Source: Anagrus nilaparvatae (taxonomy: Eukaryota > Arthropoda > Insecta > Hymenoptera > Mymaridae). From it: a DNA stretch of 64,000 nucleotides. The notes under the pieces were generated by a model. That model was given only the letters and a program-made list of their open reading frames with translations, was not told where the DNA came from and did not search any database. Positions 44,102-53,525 of the stretch are shown here, one piece after another; within the stretch, counting starts at the first letter, position 1; each line of letters begins with the position of its first letter. Location of the stretch: NCBI GenBank assembly GCA_022575985.1, contig JAKSXM010000007.1:4528501-4592500 (forward strand). The letters are read 5' to 3'. Position numbers and translations under genes: made by a program.

Positions 44102-44440
44102 TTTCATTAATTTTGTTATTTTAGAATGCGCAGTTTAAAAAAGTTTAAGAGTTATTAATCATAATTTTTTTCACGATAGAACTTCGGTGGCAAAATATGA
44201 AACAAAATATAAATTCAATAAATTGGTTGGATATATCATGAGAATGATATCAGTTGTTCTTTTTGCTGTAATGTTTGTGGGAATAATTTTTTCCCTGCTT
44301 GAATTATTTCTAGAATTACTTTGGTTTTACTAATTGTCTAAGATAGATTGGATAAGTAAACTGAAAAAATTCTGATAAGTCCCAGGAAAGTAAAGATTCG
44401 TAAAATCAAAGTTCAGCCTTGTAAGAAAATTGTTTTAGAA
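44102..44440 (+). pseudogene. IR gene remnant B (middle joined to C-terminus by deletion)
   Basis: Begins with the segment encoding INFVILECA (compare 42050-42075), then the INHNFFHD line. It passes at about 44248 straight to the TM3 coding line (VVLFAVMFVGIIFSLLEL), skipping about 1 kb that includes TM1, the pore and most of the second lobe. Frameshifts occur in both parts. A 3' flank copy follows (44460-44700). Confidence 0.75.
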
Positions 44441-44689
44441 GTTTGATGAAGTTATTTATTTATGCAATTTTAGTTTTCTGAAGATGCTGGATTTTTGTGT
44501 ATAATATTTATTTTGTCCCGTGATTTAAAATATAGATTTACATATAATGAGGAAAAAAGCCGTCTCCCTAGAGTAGAAAATAGGCTTTTTTTGCCCTAAA
44601 TATGTAAAATATTCAAATTGTAATCTTTTTTGTATTAGAATTTTATAATTTAATGTCCTTAATGTTTTTTATTTTTTATAAAATTATGT

Positions 44690-44945
44690 TGTTTAAGTTT
44701 ACTAAGATTGATTTTTGAATATGGACACAATTTCGTTAATAAAATTGATAAATGAGATTAAACGATCTTAAAAGTGAAGAAATTGTAGTAGTTTTTTCTC
44801 TGTTTGTTATTTTTAGAATTGCTTTGATTTTTCTATACTTAGTAGACAAAAATAAATTGCCTGAACAATTTCAAAATAATTAGAAAATTAATATTCATAA
44901 AATGAAAACTCAGCCTTTTTAAAAAAAGTTCAGGGAATTTGATGA
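44690..44945 (+). pseudogene. IR gene remnant C (C-terminal, highly decayed)
   Basis: Matches remnant 9448-9770 in block 1 rather than the intact genes, so it is the orthologous-position copy within the duplicated block. It shares the 3' tail with block 1 up to TATGTCCAGGAATATC at about 45165-45182, next to the TTAA insertion. Confidence 0.65.
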
Positions 44946-45194
44946 AATTATTTTATTGCGCGATTTTATTCAAGTCGCTGGATTTTTTTGTTTAGAAATA
45001 ATAAGACTTAAAAAAATTAAAATTAACATTGAACTTGTATTTTAATAATGTATTTACAGAAGAATTTTGCTGTTTGTATTTTAAATAAATTATTTCTTGT
45101 TATTGTTAAAACCTCCTGGACAGAAAATTAATGGGGTTCCAGAAGGTCTTAAATACCCCGTTGATTCTATGTCCAGGAATATCTTTTTATTTAA

Positions 45195-46391
45195 GGGTAC
45201 TTTGACCCTAATATGACGTTTTTTTAGGTAAGGATTGTGAAGAGACGGTTTAAGATTTTATGGTAGATGTTTGTTTATTATTTTATATAAGTATTAAATT
45301 AAAAAAAAAAATTTTTTTTTTAATTTCCATGACGTCACTTCCGCATTACACGTGCGTAAAACAGGCACTTTGTCAAAATTGCCCGCACGATATCTCCAGT
45401 TTGGCTTATCTAAAACAAAAAAAAAAAATGGGTATTAGTTTAAACCAAATGTCAGGTTTTGACGTCGAGTTTTTTCAAAAAAATTAATTACAAACAAAAT
45501 GGCGGCTGTTTAAAGTTAAAATGCGAAAAAAGGCCTAAATTTTTAGGACTAAAGTAGCTGTAAAAACTTTTTGAGAACTTTTTTTAAAAAAAACTCGACG
45601 TCAAAACCTCAAAAATATATTTTTTTAACTACTCAGCAAATATGAAGTAAATTTCTAGAATAGTTTTTGCTTAATCGTGCACGCGGCTAGCAAGAAACGT
45701 GTTTCGAGATAAACGCGTTTGAAGTTTTTTGAAGTTTCAAAACAAGTTTTTTGATACTTTACATGGAAATTTTTTTTTTTTTTTTTTTTTTTTGGCTAGA
45801 GAAACTTAAAACGAAAAAATCTAGACCATAAACATTACAATCGGTTAATAATTTTTGCAGAAATATTAAGTAGAAAGAATAAATACGTGTTTTAAAAAAA
45901 AACAAAAATTTTTTTTTTCTTGATAAAATGAAAAATTATTTTTTTTTTTCAACTTACCAGTCGTCTGCGATCCCGGGTCAATACAATAACCCATTTGGCT
46001 GGCTCATATTCTACTACTACTTGACTTTTTTCGTTTTTTTGGTCAGAATTTCGTTTTTTGGCCAACTCTGCTTATATAGTGAATTAAAACTTGTTATTGA
46101 TGGAAAAATCCGTAAATATACACATTCTATGAGTATTCAATAATACAATACATATTAATTAATATAATATAAATAATTTGAATGACCTAGGAAGGGTTGC
46201 GAGGACAATATGAATATCTATTCAATTTTAGAAAAAAAAAGAAGTTTGACGGCGCGCGCAAAACAGGCCAAAAAGTATACTTAGAGAGGGGATTTAAAAT
46301 AAAAAATTTTTTTACATACTCTTGAGACATAATATATGAAGTCATTTATGCAAAAAAAAAAATTCGATCATATTAGGGTCAAAGTATACCC
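45195..46391. mobile_element. 1.2 kb TTAA-flanked (piggyBac-like) element with paralogous empty site
   Basis: The left end GGGTACTTTGACCCTAATAT (45195) and the right end, the complement of GGGTATACTTTGACCCTAAT (46391), are flanked by TTAA (45191-45194 and 46392-46395). Block 1 has the uninterrupted site TTTTTATTTAAGGACCAAAG at 10025-10044 with one TTAA. The interior contains a poly(T) tract near 45771-45794 and short open frames with no transposase signature, so it is non-autonomous. Confidence 0.8.
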
Positions 46392-46597
46392 TTAAGGACC
46401 AAAGAATTTTATCCAATTTAATTTTATTTCCCATATATAAAAAGAAAAAATTTAATTTTAAATTTTAAAAATTTTAACAAAATAAATTTATTTTATTTTT
46501 TAATTTAATGATTAAAAAAAAAAATTTAACTGCTTTATAAGTTTTAAAAGAAAACAGTTCATAAAAAATTAATTCAAGTAAATTTTTGTGTTAAAAA

Positions 46598-46853
46598 AAG
46601 GAACCTTTGTTTTATTAAAAATTTTATCTATCGATTATTTTTTGCATATAAGCACAAATTTAATCCGTATTTTTTTTTCTTTTTAAATGTCAAATTTAAT
46701 TTTTTCCATGGGATTTTCAAATGACAATATTAAATATCAAAGAAAAGATCATTTTTTCGTTTTTTTATGTTATTATACTTTTTTAGATATATTCTGTTTA
46801 TATTGCTTGAAGAACCGTAATGACAATAATTAGGCAGCGTTTTTTTCAAAGAC
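46598..46853 (+). repeat. Internally deleted copy of the GGTTCCTC repeat family
   Basis: Starts at GGAACCTTTGTTTTATT and GCATATAAGCAC, then passes to the 3' end ATTGCTTGAAGAACCGTAAT with AATAATTAGGCAGCG. The microsatellite and most subunits are missing. Confidence 0.6.
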
Positions 46854-46859
46854 AATATA

Positions 46860-47845
46860 TTTTTTCAAATGATGATTGGAAGGGAATAATTTGCTTGAAT
46901 TCCCGCCAAAATTTAATTTTAAAATTCATAGTGAATGTTTTTAACTGTACGTAGTTCTTTAAAAAATTAAATTCCCGAATAAAATATCCTTTGAGTATTC
47001 ATTTTTTTCCTTCCATTTCAAATTTGAATAGATTATTTTCTACAAAGTTCGTTGAATAAGGCTATTATTAAATACAATTTTTGCATTCATTTTTGAGGCT
47101 TGAGAAGAAATATATATAAATAAATTTCAATAATTTTTTTTTGAAACAGAAAGCTAGATTTTTATTAAAACCCTCATATATGCAATATAACCACTTGGTG
47201 AGATATGCCCATATACGGATTTTAGTTTTGGATATTTGACTTATTGATATAGATAAAGGTTTCTATTTGTTAAATCTTGTGCACACCAAGCCTGAACGTG
47301 CCGGAAAGTTAAAAAAAATGTCGCTAAAATCGGCTTGTGTAGATTTTTAAAATATATTTTTTTCAGTCGATTCGTTCCTACTAGAATATCCGATCAGCTC
47401 ATCTGCCGGACTTTCAAGGGACCTATAATGCGTATTTTAAGTTTTTTTTTAAGTTAATGACTTTTAAATTGCCACCATAATTTTATTTTTCCATAAAAAT
47501 AACTTCTATAGGTCTCAAAAATTTTTTACAATCCTCACGCTTCCAACGATTCCTTACTGGTCACTTTTGATTGATTTGTTTTTCAAATATTATAATTTAA
47601 GTCAGAGTCCCAATTTAAGAATTTTTAAAAAAAGTCATTTTTATCATTATATCTTTGAAAATCTATATCTCAGAAACTACTCAATGAAAAGAGACGAGTA
47701 AAAATTTTTTAAAAAATTTAAGCTTATAGAAAATTGTTGAGACCACCTATAAAACCAATTTTCATAAATAATAACAATTTTAGCAATAATTTAGAAAATT
47801 TGTCATTTTGGGCTAAAAATGGGCCTTTAGTTTATTTACAATAAC
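46860..47845. other. AT-rich stretch, no supported gene
   Basis: No ORF or element end is convincing. A direct repeat TATAACCACTTGGTGAGATA (47188) recurs at 49407. Confidence 0.5.
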
Positions 47846-47856
47846 TATGAAAGAAT

Positions 47857-48472
47857 TAGTGTTATATAATTGCGGTTTACATTGCTTAAAAATTTACTTT
47901 TACACCAAAAAAATAAAACTAACCATACGTTTTTTTACGTTGAACCAATTAAGACCCCTGTGTTATAATGGTCTACGTGCAATGATCATTGCTTTTAAAT
48001 GTAAAATATCTAATCATGAGACAAAGTTAAGAATAAAATAAATAATTTTTATTAAGTTTTTATTAAGTCTAAAAATTATTTTAGACAAAATATTGAAATT
48101 GGACAATTAGATTTTACAAAAAATTATTATTACGTATAGGTACTAAAAGTATTAATTATTAGTTGAATTTTTAGTTGAATTTTATTTTAATTATTAGTTC
48201 AATTAAGTAATTATATGCAAAAAAAATTGAATTTATTTTATATATTGTAAACATACTTAAAATAAAAAAAAAATTAATAAAAATTATTATTTTATTCTTA
48301 ACTTTGTCTCATGATGATATTTTACATTTAAAAGCAATGATCATTGCACGTAGACCATTATAACACAGGGGTCTTAATTGGTTCAACGTAAAAAAACGTA
48401 TGGTTAGTTTTATTTTTTTGGTGTAAAAGTAAATTTTTAAGCACCGTAAACCGCAATTATATAAAACTAATA
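47857..48472. mobile_element. Foldback element with near-identical 200-bp arms
   Basis: The arm from TTAGTGTTATATAATTGCGG (47857) through TTAGTTTTATTTTTTTGG-type complement, ACCCCTGTGTTATAATGG and CAATGATCATTGC to ACAAAGTTAAGAATAAAA (about 48040) is repeated as its complement at 48290-48472 with only a few differences. The spacer is about 250 bp of AT-rich DNA. High arm identity implies recent origin or gene conversion. Non-coding. Confidence 0.75.
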
Positions 48473-48544
48473 CTTTTATATTTTCAGATACATTATAATA
48501 CTTTTATAGAATATAGGTTCTACGTTAAAAAAAAAATATTGCTA

Positions 48545-48990
48545 TTAACATGGAACATGTTCATTGGATGGGGTATTTGAAAAAGTCCGGCTCGGCAGGG
48601 GGGGGTGAAAAAGTGACGCTTTTAGGGGGGGGGGGGGTGAAATGGACTTAGAATATTTTCGATTCAGGGACTTTTGGTGCAGAAGTACCTAGGGACCTTT
48701 GGTGCAGAAGTACCTAAAGACCTTTGGTGCAGAAGTACCTATGGAGTATTGGTGCAGAAGTACCTAAGGACCATTGGTGCAGAATTTTTAAGAATTCATT
48801 GTAAAAATTAATAAAAAATAAATTCATATTATTTAAAAAACTATAATAATTTGAAAATTTAATTAATTTGGTTCATTTTGATGTCTAAGCAGCATGATTT
48901 CTATAATAAAAATCTAAATATAAATATTTATATTATGAACACAATAAATACTTTATTATCAATGTTATAAATGAACATGTTCCATGCTCG
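48545..48990. mobile_element. G-tract MITE, second copy, carrying a minisatellite
   Basis: The left end matches 32331 (AACATGGAACATGTTCATTG, CGGCTCGGCAGGGGGGG). The right end retains ATGAACATGTTCCATG at 48973-48988. The interior has two long G tracts (48597-48606 and 48627-48640) and the 24-bp array below in place of the interior seen in the first copy. Confidence 0.65.
48664..48790. repeat. 24-bp minisatellite (TTTGGTGCAGAAGTACCTA)
   Basis: Five tandem units starting near 48668 with only 1-4 changes each. The last is truncated at TTGGTGCAGAATTTTT. Contains an inverted AGTACC/GGTGC-like core. Confidence 0.85.
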
Positions 48991-48999
48991 TTGGTTTTG

Positions 49000-49980
49000 T
49001 AGTTACACAAACCGGTTATAAATTTTTTTTTGCCCAGTTCTGGTAATTCAAAAGAAGAATTCATAAGATATCAATATTGTTATTATTTTTATTTTTTTTG
49101 TAAAATTTTTTTTTTTATCTGTTACTATGATTATATGTTTACAATTTATAGGTAAATGGCAAAAGGACTTTTAAATTAAAAATAAAAATAATAATTTTTA
49201 ATTTTTTTTTTTTTTTTTTTTTTTAATTTTGTTTTTTAAAAATTTTTGTTTACAAAAATAATTTACACTTATAACATTATTATATATTATTTTATTTAAT
49301 TTATTTTTATTGTCATATCTTAATTTTTATTGTTTTATTAAACTTCTGTCCAAATGTCGTAATTGTGCTCTCAAAAATAAAATTTATTTTATAAAATTAG
49401 AAATATAACCACTTGGTGAGATATGCCCATATGCTGTTTTGGACATACAAATAAAATACATGTCCAAAACCACATTTTTTTAAGATGCGTTCTTTGACAT
49501 TTTAATTAAACGCATAAAAATGGAAAAAAATGATTTTTTTCGTTGTTCTAAATTTAATTTTTTATGATTACTGAATCCAACAAATGAAAAAAAGTTGTTA
49601 TAGAGAAACAAATTTAAGCAAAATATCAATTTTACGTATCTCGTATTCTTAGTATTTTTCTTAAAAAAAGGATACTATATCAAGTAGTCTATTATATTTT
49701 AATTGAAAGCTCGAGGTACTAAAAAAAAATTTATTAATACATCAAGTATCTAGTTTAAAAATAAATCCTTAGCTAATCTAGATTCTAGTCTCAAAAAAGA
49801 TTCAGAATATAATATATTTAATATTTATTTTTTTATTGCAGAAAATTCAAAATGGTAATAATACTTTAAGGAATTGATCATGCGTTTAGTAATGTGAATT
49901 CTTTTAAAAGTTAGTAAAAAAAAGAAGTACTTGAATAAATTATATTTTAATATCATTATACTTTTATTTATTTTAATTTT
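49000..49980. other. Low-complexity spacer
   Basis: Long A and T tracts (for example T24 near 49201-49224). No gene is visible. It may contain the lost left end of the hAT element. Confidence 0.5.
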
Positions 49981-49989
49981 GCTTTCTCA

Positions 49990-51420
49990 GCAAACGGTTC
50001 TCAGGCTATAAAAATTGGTAAAGCTGTCGTAGACTACATGTCTTTGAAAACTCTAAAAAAACGTGGGTTTAAAGATATTTATTAAAAGTATGCGCACCCA
50101 ATTATGATTTGTTTTCCCGAGCAACACTTACTAGAAGAATTGAAATAAAATATAAGCATTTATCTGAAATATAAAAAAAAAATTAATAAACTTGAATGTT
50201 ATACACAATGTGCTGACATTTGGCACCATGAAGAGTTTTTTGGGAGTTAATCTTTTAGATTTAGAAAATATGGATAGTATCGCTAGCCTAACTGTTGGGT
50301 TATTCCCATTAACTGAACAGCATTCTAGAGAATGTATAGCAAGTAAATTAATAGAAATTATGATTAGGTTTAATACTTATCCAACAAAAGTAGTAGCAGT
50401 TTGTACAGATGCTGGTAGCAATATCAAAAAAGGAATTATTGACTTATTTGGAAAAAAAAAAATATATACATAAATATATATAAAAATATATATGGTACTT
50501 TTGCTCACCAGTTGAATCTTTAAAAGATATTGAGCAAATCCAGATAATCATAGGAAGTGTAAAATCCTTCGTAAACTTTGTTAGGAAAAGTACAGTGGCT
50601 TCAAATGAATTAAGGCGAGTTCAAATTGTGGATGGTAAAAGTAATTCTAAAGCATTATCTTTTATTAACGATGTTAAAACTAGGTGGCATTCTACATTTT
50701 ATATATTACAAAGATTCTTGGAGCTTGAAAAATATTTGTATACTATTTACTCTAAATGTTCCAGGCATTTCATGTCAGAAATGCTATGTCGAGAAGACAT
50801 TGCATTATAGCAGGATGTAATAGCAGTATCGACTTATTTCGAAGTAGATTTTAGAAATGTTAGTCAGGTAAACTTTCCAAACTGCAGTATAATTATACCT
50901 TTGGTTGTTGGTATAAATATAGGAGTTAACCAAGTAAAACCTGTTACCACATTGGGACGAAGGTTAAAAGATATAATAATAAGTAAATTAGTAGACAAAG
51001 TTTGGTGATATTGAATCAACTGAGCTATATGTTATTGCAACGATTCTAGATCCCAAATTCAAAAAAATTTCTATCCAATCCGCTATGAAAGCAGCAGAAG
51101 CAACAGCGGCAATCCAAAAAGAATTAAGAAATATTGGATCTGAAGCTAGAGGTGATTCAAAAAAAAAGATCTAGATCCTGCATCTACAAAACTAAGGGAT
51201 TGTGGATTTACTTATGGAATATAAAAATTATCTTCTAGAACTCATTGTTTCTAGGTATGTAAATTCTTTTCATTGGTGGAAGTGCAATAACAAGCTTTAT
51301 CCTCATTTGAGTATAATTATTTGCAAATATATCAGAATACCTTAAAGTTTAGTTGCAACTGAACGGTTGTTTTGTGAAGCAGGGGACATCAAAAGCAATG
51401 CTATATTTTGTCTTTAAAAA
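49990..51420 (+). pseudogene. hAT-type (ZBED-like) transposase, decayed
   Basis: Several frames keep the family's order. KKRGFKDIY and SRATLTRRIE (near 50060-50150) come before the core. The frame 50192-50473 contains MKSFLGVNLLDLE, VGLFPLTEQHSRE and VVAVCTDAGSNIKKGI with the catalytic Asp. Next come VKTRWHSTFYILQRFLELE (RW motif, about 50672-50740) and ATILDPKFKK (about 51037-51066). The C-terminal dimerisation end reads LVATERLFCEAGDI (about 51350-51395). Stops and frameshifts occur between all parts. It once encoded a cut-and-paste transposase and is inactive. A probable hAT terminus lies at 53165-53283. Confidence 0.75.
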
Positions 51421-51748
51421 AAATTGTGTTCATTTTATGTTTAGCATGCTATCATTTGATCTCATTTAAATTATAATTTTAAGTTAAGCTAACATGAATC
51501 ATATATTAAAATATATATAGAACCAACTTAATTTATTTTTATTCATTATTATAAATGCATAAACATATGCATAGTTTAATTATTCTTCTTTTAATTAATA
51601 AATGTATAAAAATACTTTTTAGTAAAACTTTATAAGCACATTATTACATTGATTATTATGATGATAATATTTTGGTGTATTCTTTCTTATCATATGTAAA
51701 TAAATATTTTTAATCACAAAAATTAACTGTATTATTTACCAAACTTAT

Positions 51749-52498
51749 GTGTTAATTAATGATACTGTCATACACAATAACTCACATCATCCCAAAAATC
51801 AAAAACTAGCAGCTTTCAACTCATTAATTCATAGAGCTTTAATAATTCCAATGAATATTGAAGATTTTAACCATGAAATTAATATAATCAAACAAATTGC
51901 CAAAAATAATGGTTACAATATACGATTAATCAACCAACTAATAGAAAAACATAAAAATAAAAATAATAATTTAAATCTTACATCACAAAATTCATGCAAA
52001 ACAACATATATAGGTTCATTATACACTACAGAAACCTCAAACATCTTAAGCAATGTCACAAAGAAATATAATATACGTATAGGTTTTAGGACTAACAACA
52101 AAATAAAAAAACATCTTAATTTCAACAATAACAAAAATAAAAATAAAAAAGATTTTATTAATAGATCAGGTGTATACAAAATCAATTGTCTTTACTGCGA
52201 TAAATATTACATCGGCCAAACAGGTCGTAGTTTTTCTAAAAGATTTGTTGAACATAAGCCTAAAATAACATCAGACCTCAGTAAAAATACTAATTTTGGA
52301 CTACACCTGATCAATGAAAATCATGATTGTAAGGACATTTATAAACATCTTACCCCTATACATTTTTGTAATAAAGGAAAATATATGGATACTTTAGAAG
52401 AATTCGAAATATATAAAAATATAAAATTAGACAAAGACAACATGCTCAACGATAAATTAATTTTCAATAAAAACATTCTATACGATAAACTATTATGA
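51749..52498 (+). CDS. Penelope-like GIY-YIG endonuclease domain protein (truncated, open)
   Basis: The 249-codon frame has no true ATG start at its left edge, so it is the C-terminal part of a longer polyprotein. Residues 12-75 contain NSHHPKNQKLAAFNSLIHRA and NNGYNIRLINQLI, the linker that follows the RT in Penelope-like elements. Around 145-165, GVYKINCLYCDKYYIGQTG gives the GIY-YIG core (Y-x10-YIG) followed by the R-x5-RFVEH catalytic helix. The last third has the conserved acidic E near EEFEIYK. This nuclease makes the target nick for retrotransposition. Unlike the other Penelope pieces in the window it has no internal stop, which suggests a younger insertion. Confidence 0.75.
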   Translation: MLINDTVIHNNSHHPKNQKLAAFNSLIHRALIIPMNIEDFNHEINIIKQIAKNNGYNIRLINQLIEKHKNKNNNLNLTSQNSCKTTYIGSLYTTETSNILSNVTKKYNIRIGFRTNNKIKKHLNFNNNKNKNKKDFINRSGVYKINCLYCDKYYIGQTGRSFSKRFVEHKPKITSDLSKNTNFGLHLINENHDCKDIYKHLTPIHFCNKGKYMDTLEEFEIYKNIKLDKDNMLNDKLIFNKNILYDKLL

Positions 52499-52781
52499 TT
52501 TTAAAACTCCATATATTTCCCTTTAAATTTAAAATACCTTTAAAACAGGTTTTTTCAATAATTATATAATTTAAACTATTTACACACACATATCAATGTA
52601 TTTATTGTATCATTATTTATTAAATATGTTATTATTATTCTCAAATTATACACGTTATACCTCAAAATATTATTTACAAAAATTTAGTATTAATAAGTTG
52701 CTCGACTACGCAACATGGACATAAATATTGTTTAAAGTGTTTTAAAAATAATTTTATTTTAACTTTCTCATTAATTGAGAT

Positions 52782-52823
52782 AAACCTGAAGATGAAAAGT
52801 TAACTTTTCGAAACGCGTCGTTT
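52782..52823 (+). ncRNA. Hammerhead-like ribozyme motif in the Penelope 3' UTR
   Basis: The order is AAAC (stem I), CTGAAGA (core, CUGANGA form), a T, then GAAAAG-TTAA-CTTTTC (perfect stem II), GAAA (core), C-GC-G (two-pair stem III) and TC before GTTT (stem I return). Penelope-like elements are known to carry hammerhead motifs with very short stem III. The extra T between core and stem II departs from the standard consensus, so activity is unproven. Confidence 0.5.
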
Positions 52824-53164
52824 TGTTATAAAATGACTTAATTGTAAAAAGAAGGAAAAATAAAAAATATTTATAAAAAATATTAGTGTTTTAATTGTTA
52901 ATTAATATTCTTCTGAATATAATGCTTAAAAATCAATAGGCAGGGAATTCATCATATTTATAATGCATCTTTCAAAACAAATAATTATCAGAAAGGTCAA
53001 AAGTTATTGTTTTAAGGTAATAAAAAAAAAAATATATATTTTGACTTGTAAAAACTAATAATTGCAAAACCCTGAACATTTAACACACATAAATTCCATC
53101 TCATCTATTTTTATACATTAAAAAAGCTAAAATGTCTTCTGCTAACATTACTTAAAAAGTTTAA

Positions 53165-53283
53165 TATCAATACTACAAAATATCAATATTTTTGGACTGA
53201 GTATCGATTTGAGTATCGATATTAAATTTAAATATTGATACCGTCGATACTTGATACCAAACCAGTATCGCCTATCCCTACTG
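53165..53283 (+). mobile_element. Probable hAT right terminus
   Basis: On the minus strand it begins CAGTAGGGATAGGCGATACT at 53283, the kind of CAGxGxTGGGCGATAC end seen in hAT elements. Subterminal GTATCGA repeats follow (53193-53255). The matching left end was not found. Confidence 0.5.
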
Positions 53284-53490
53284 TAGGGTACCCAATGTCA
53301 AAAATGCAAATACTATTATTATATATTATAAAAAAAAATTCTGAGGAGTTACGATGATCATGCACTTTTTTCTATACTGTCGGAGTAGGGTACCCAAGGT
53401 CAAACATGTAGATACAATTATTATATTTTATAAAAATCATTTAATAAAATTCTGAGCAATTGCGATGTCACATAGTATACATATTGACGT
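53284..53490. promoter_or_regulatory. Two ~105-bp direct repeats just upstream of the P450
   Basis: GTAGGGTACCCAATGTCAAA (53284) and GTAGGGTACCCAAGGTCAAA (53385) each start a unit containing AATACTATTATTATAT-type and AAATTCTGAG sequence. The second copy ends about 45 bp before the start ATG, so the pair covers the likely core promoter. The left repeat directly abuts the hAT terminus. A regulatory role is inferred from position only. Confidence 0.4.
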
Positions 53491-53525
53491 GAAATAAACA
53501 TAAAAAATTTATTAAATGTTTAAAA

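Larger units (their letters stand above)
51740..52870 (+). mobile_element. Penelope-like element, 5'-truncated 3' half
   Basis: The insertion contains the intact C-terminal ORF (51749-52498), a 3' UTR and the hammerhead-like motif at 52782-52823. The RT is missing, consistent with 5' truncation. It separates the hAT transposase remnant from the hAT terminus at 53165-53283, so it probably inserted into that element. Confidence 0.65.

Noticed and set aside
45260..46143. Short open frames inside the TTAA element as a transposase
   Set aside because: Each is under 80 codons, dominated by homopolymer-encoded Phe/Lys, without the DDD motifs of piggyBac enzymes.
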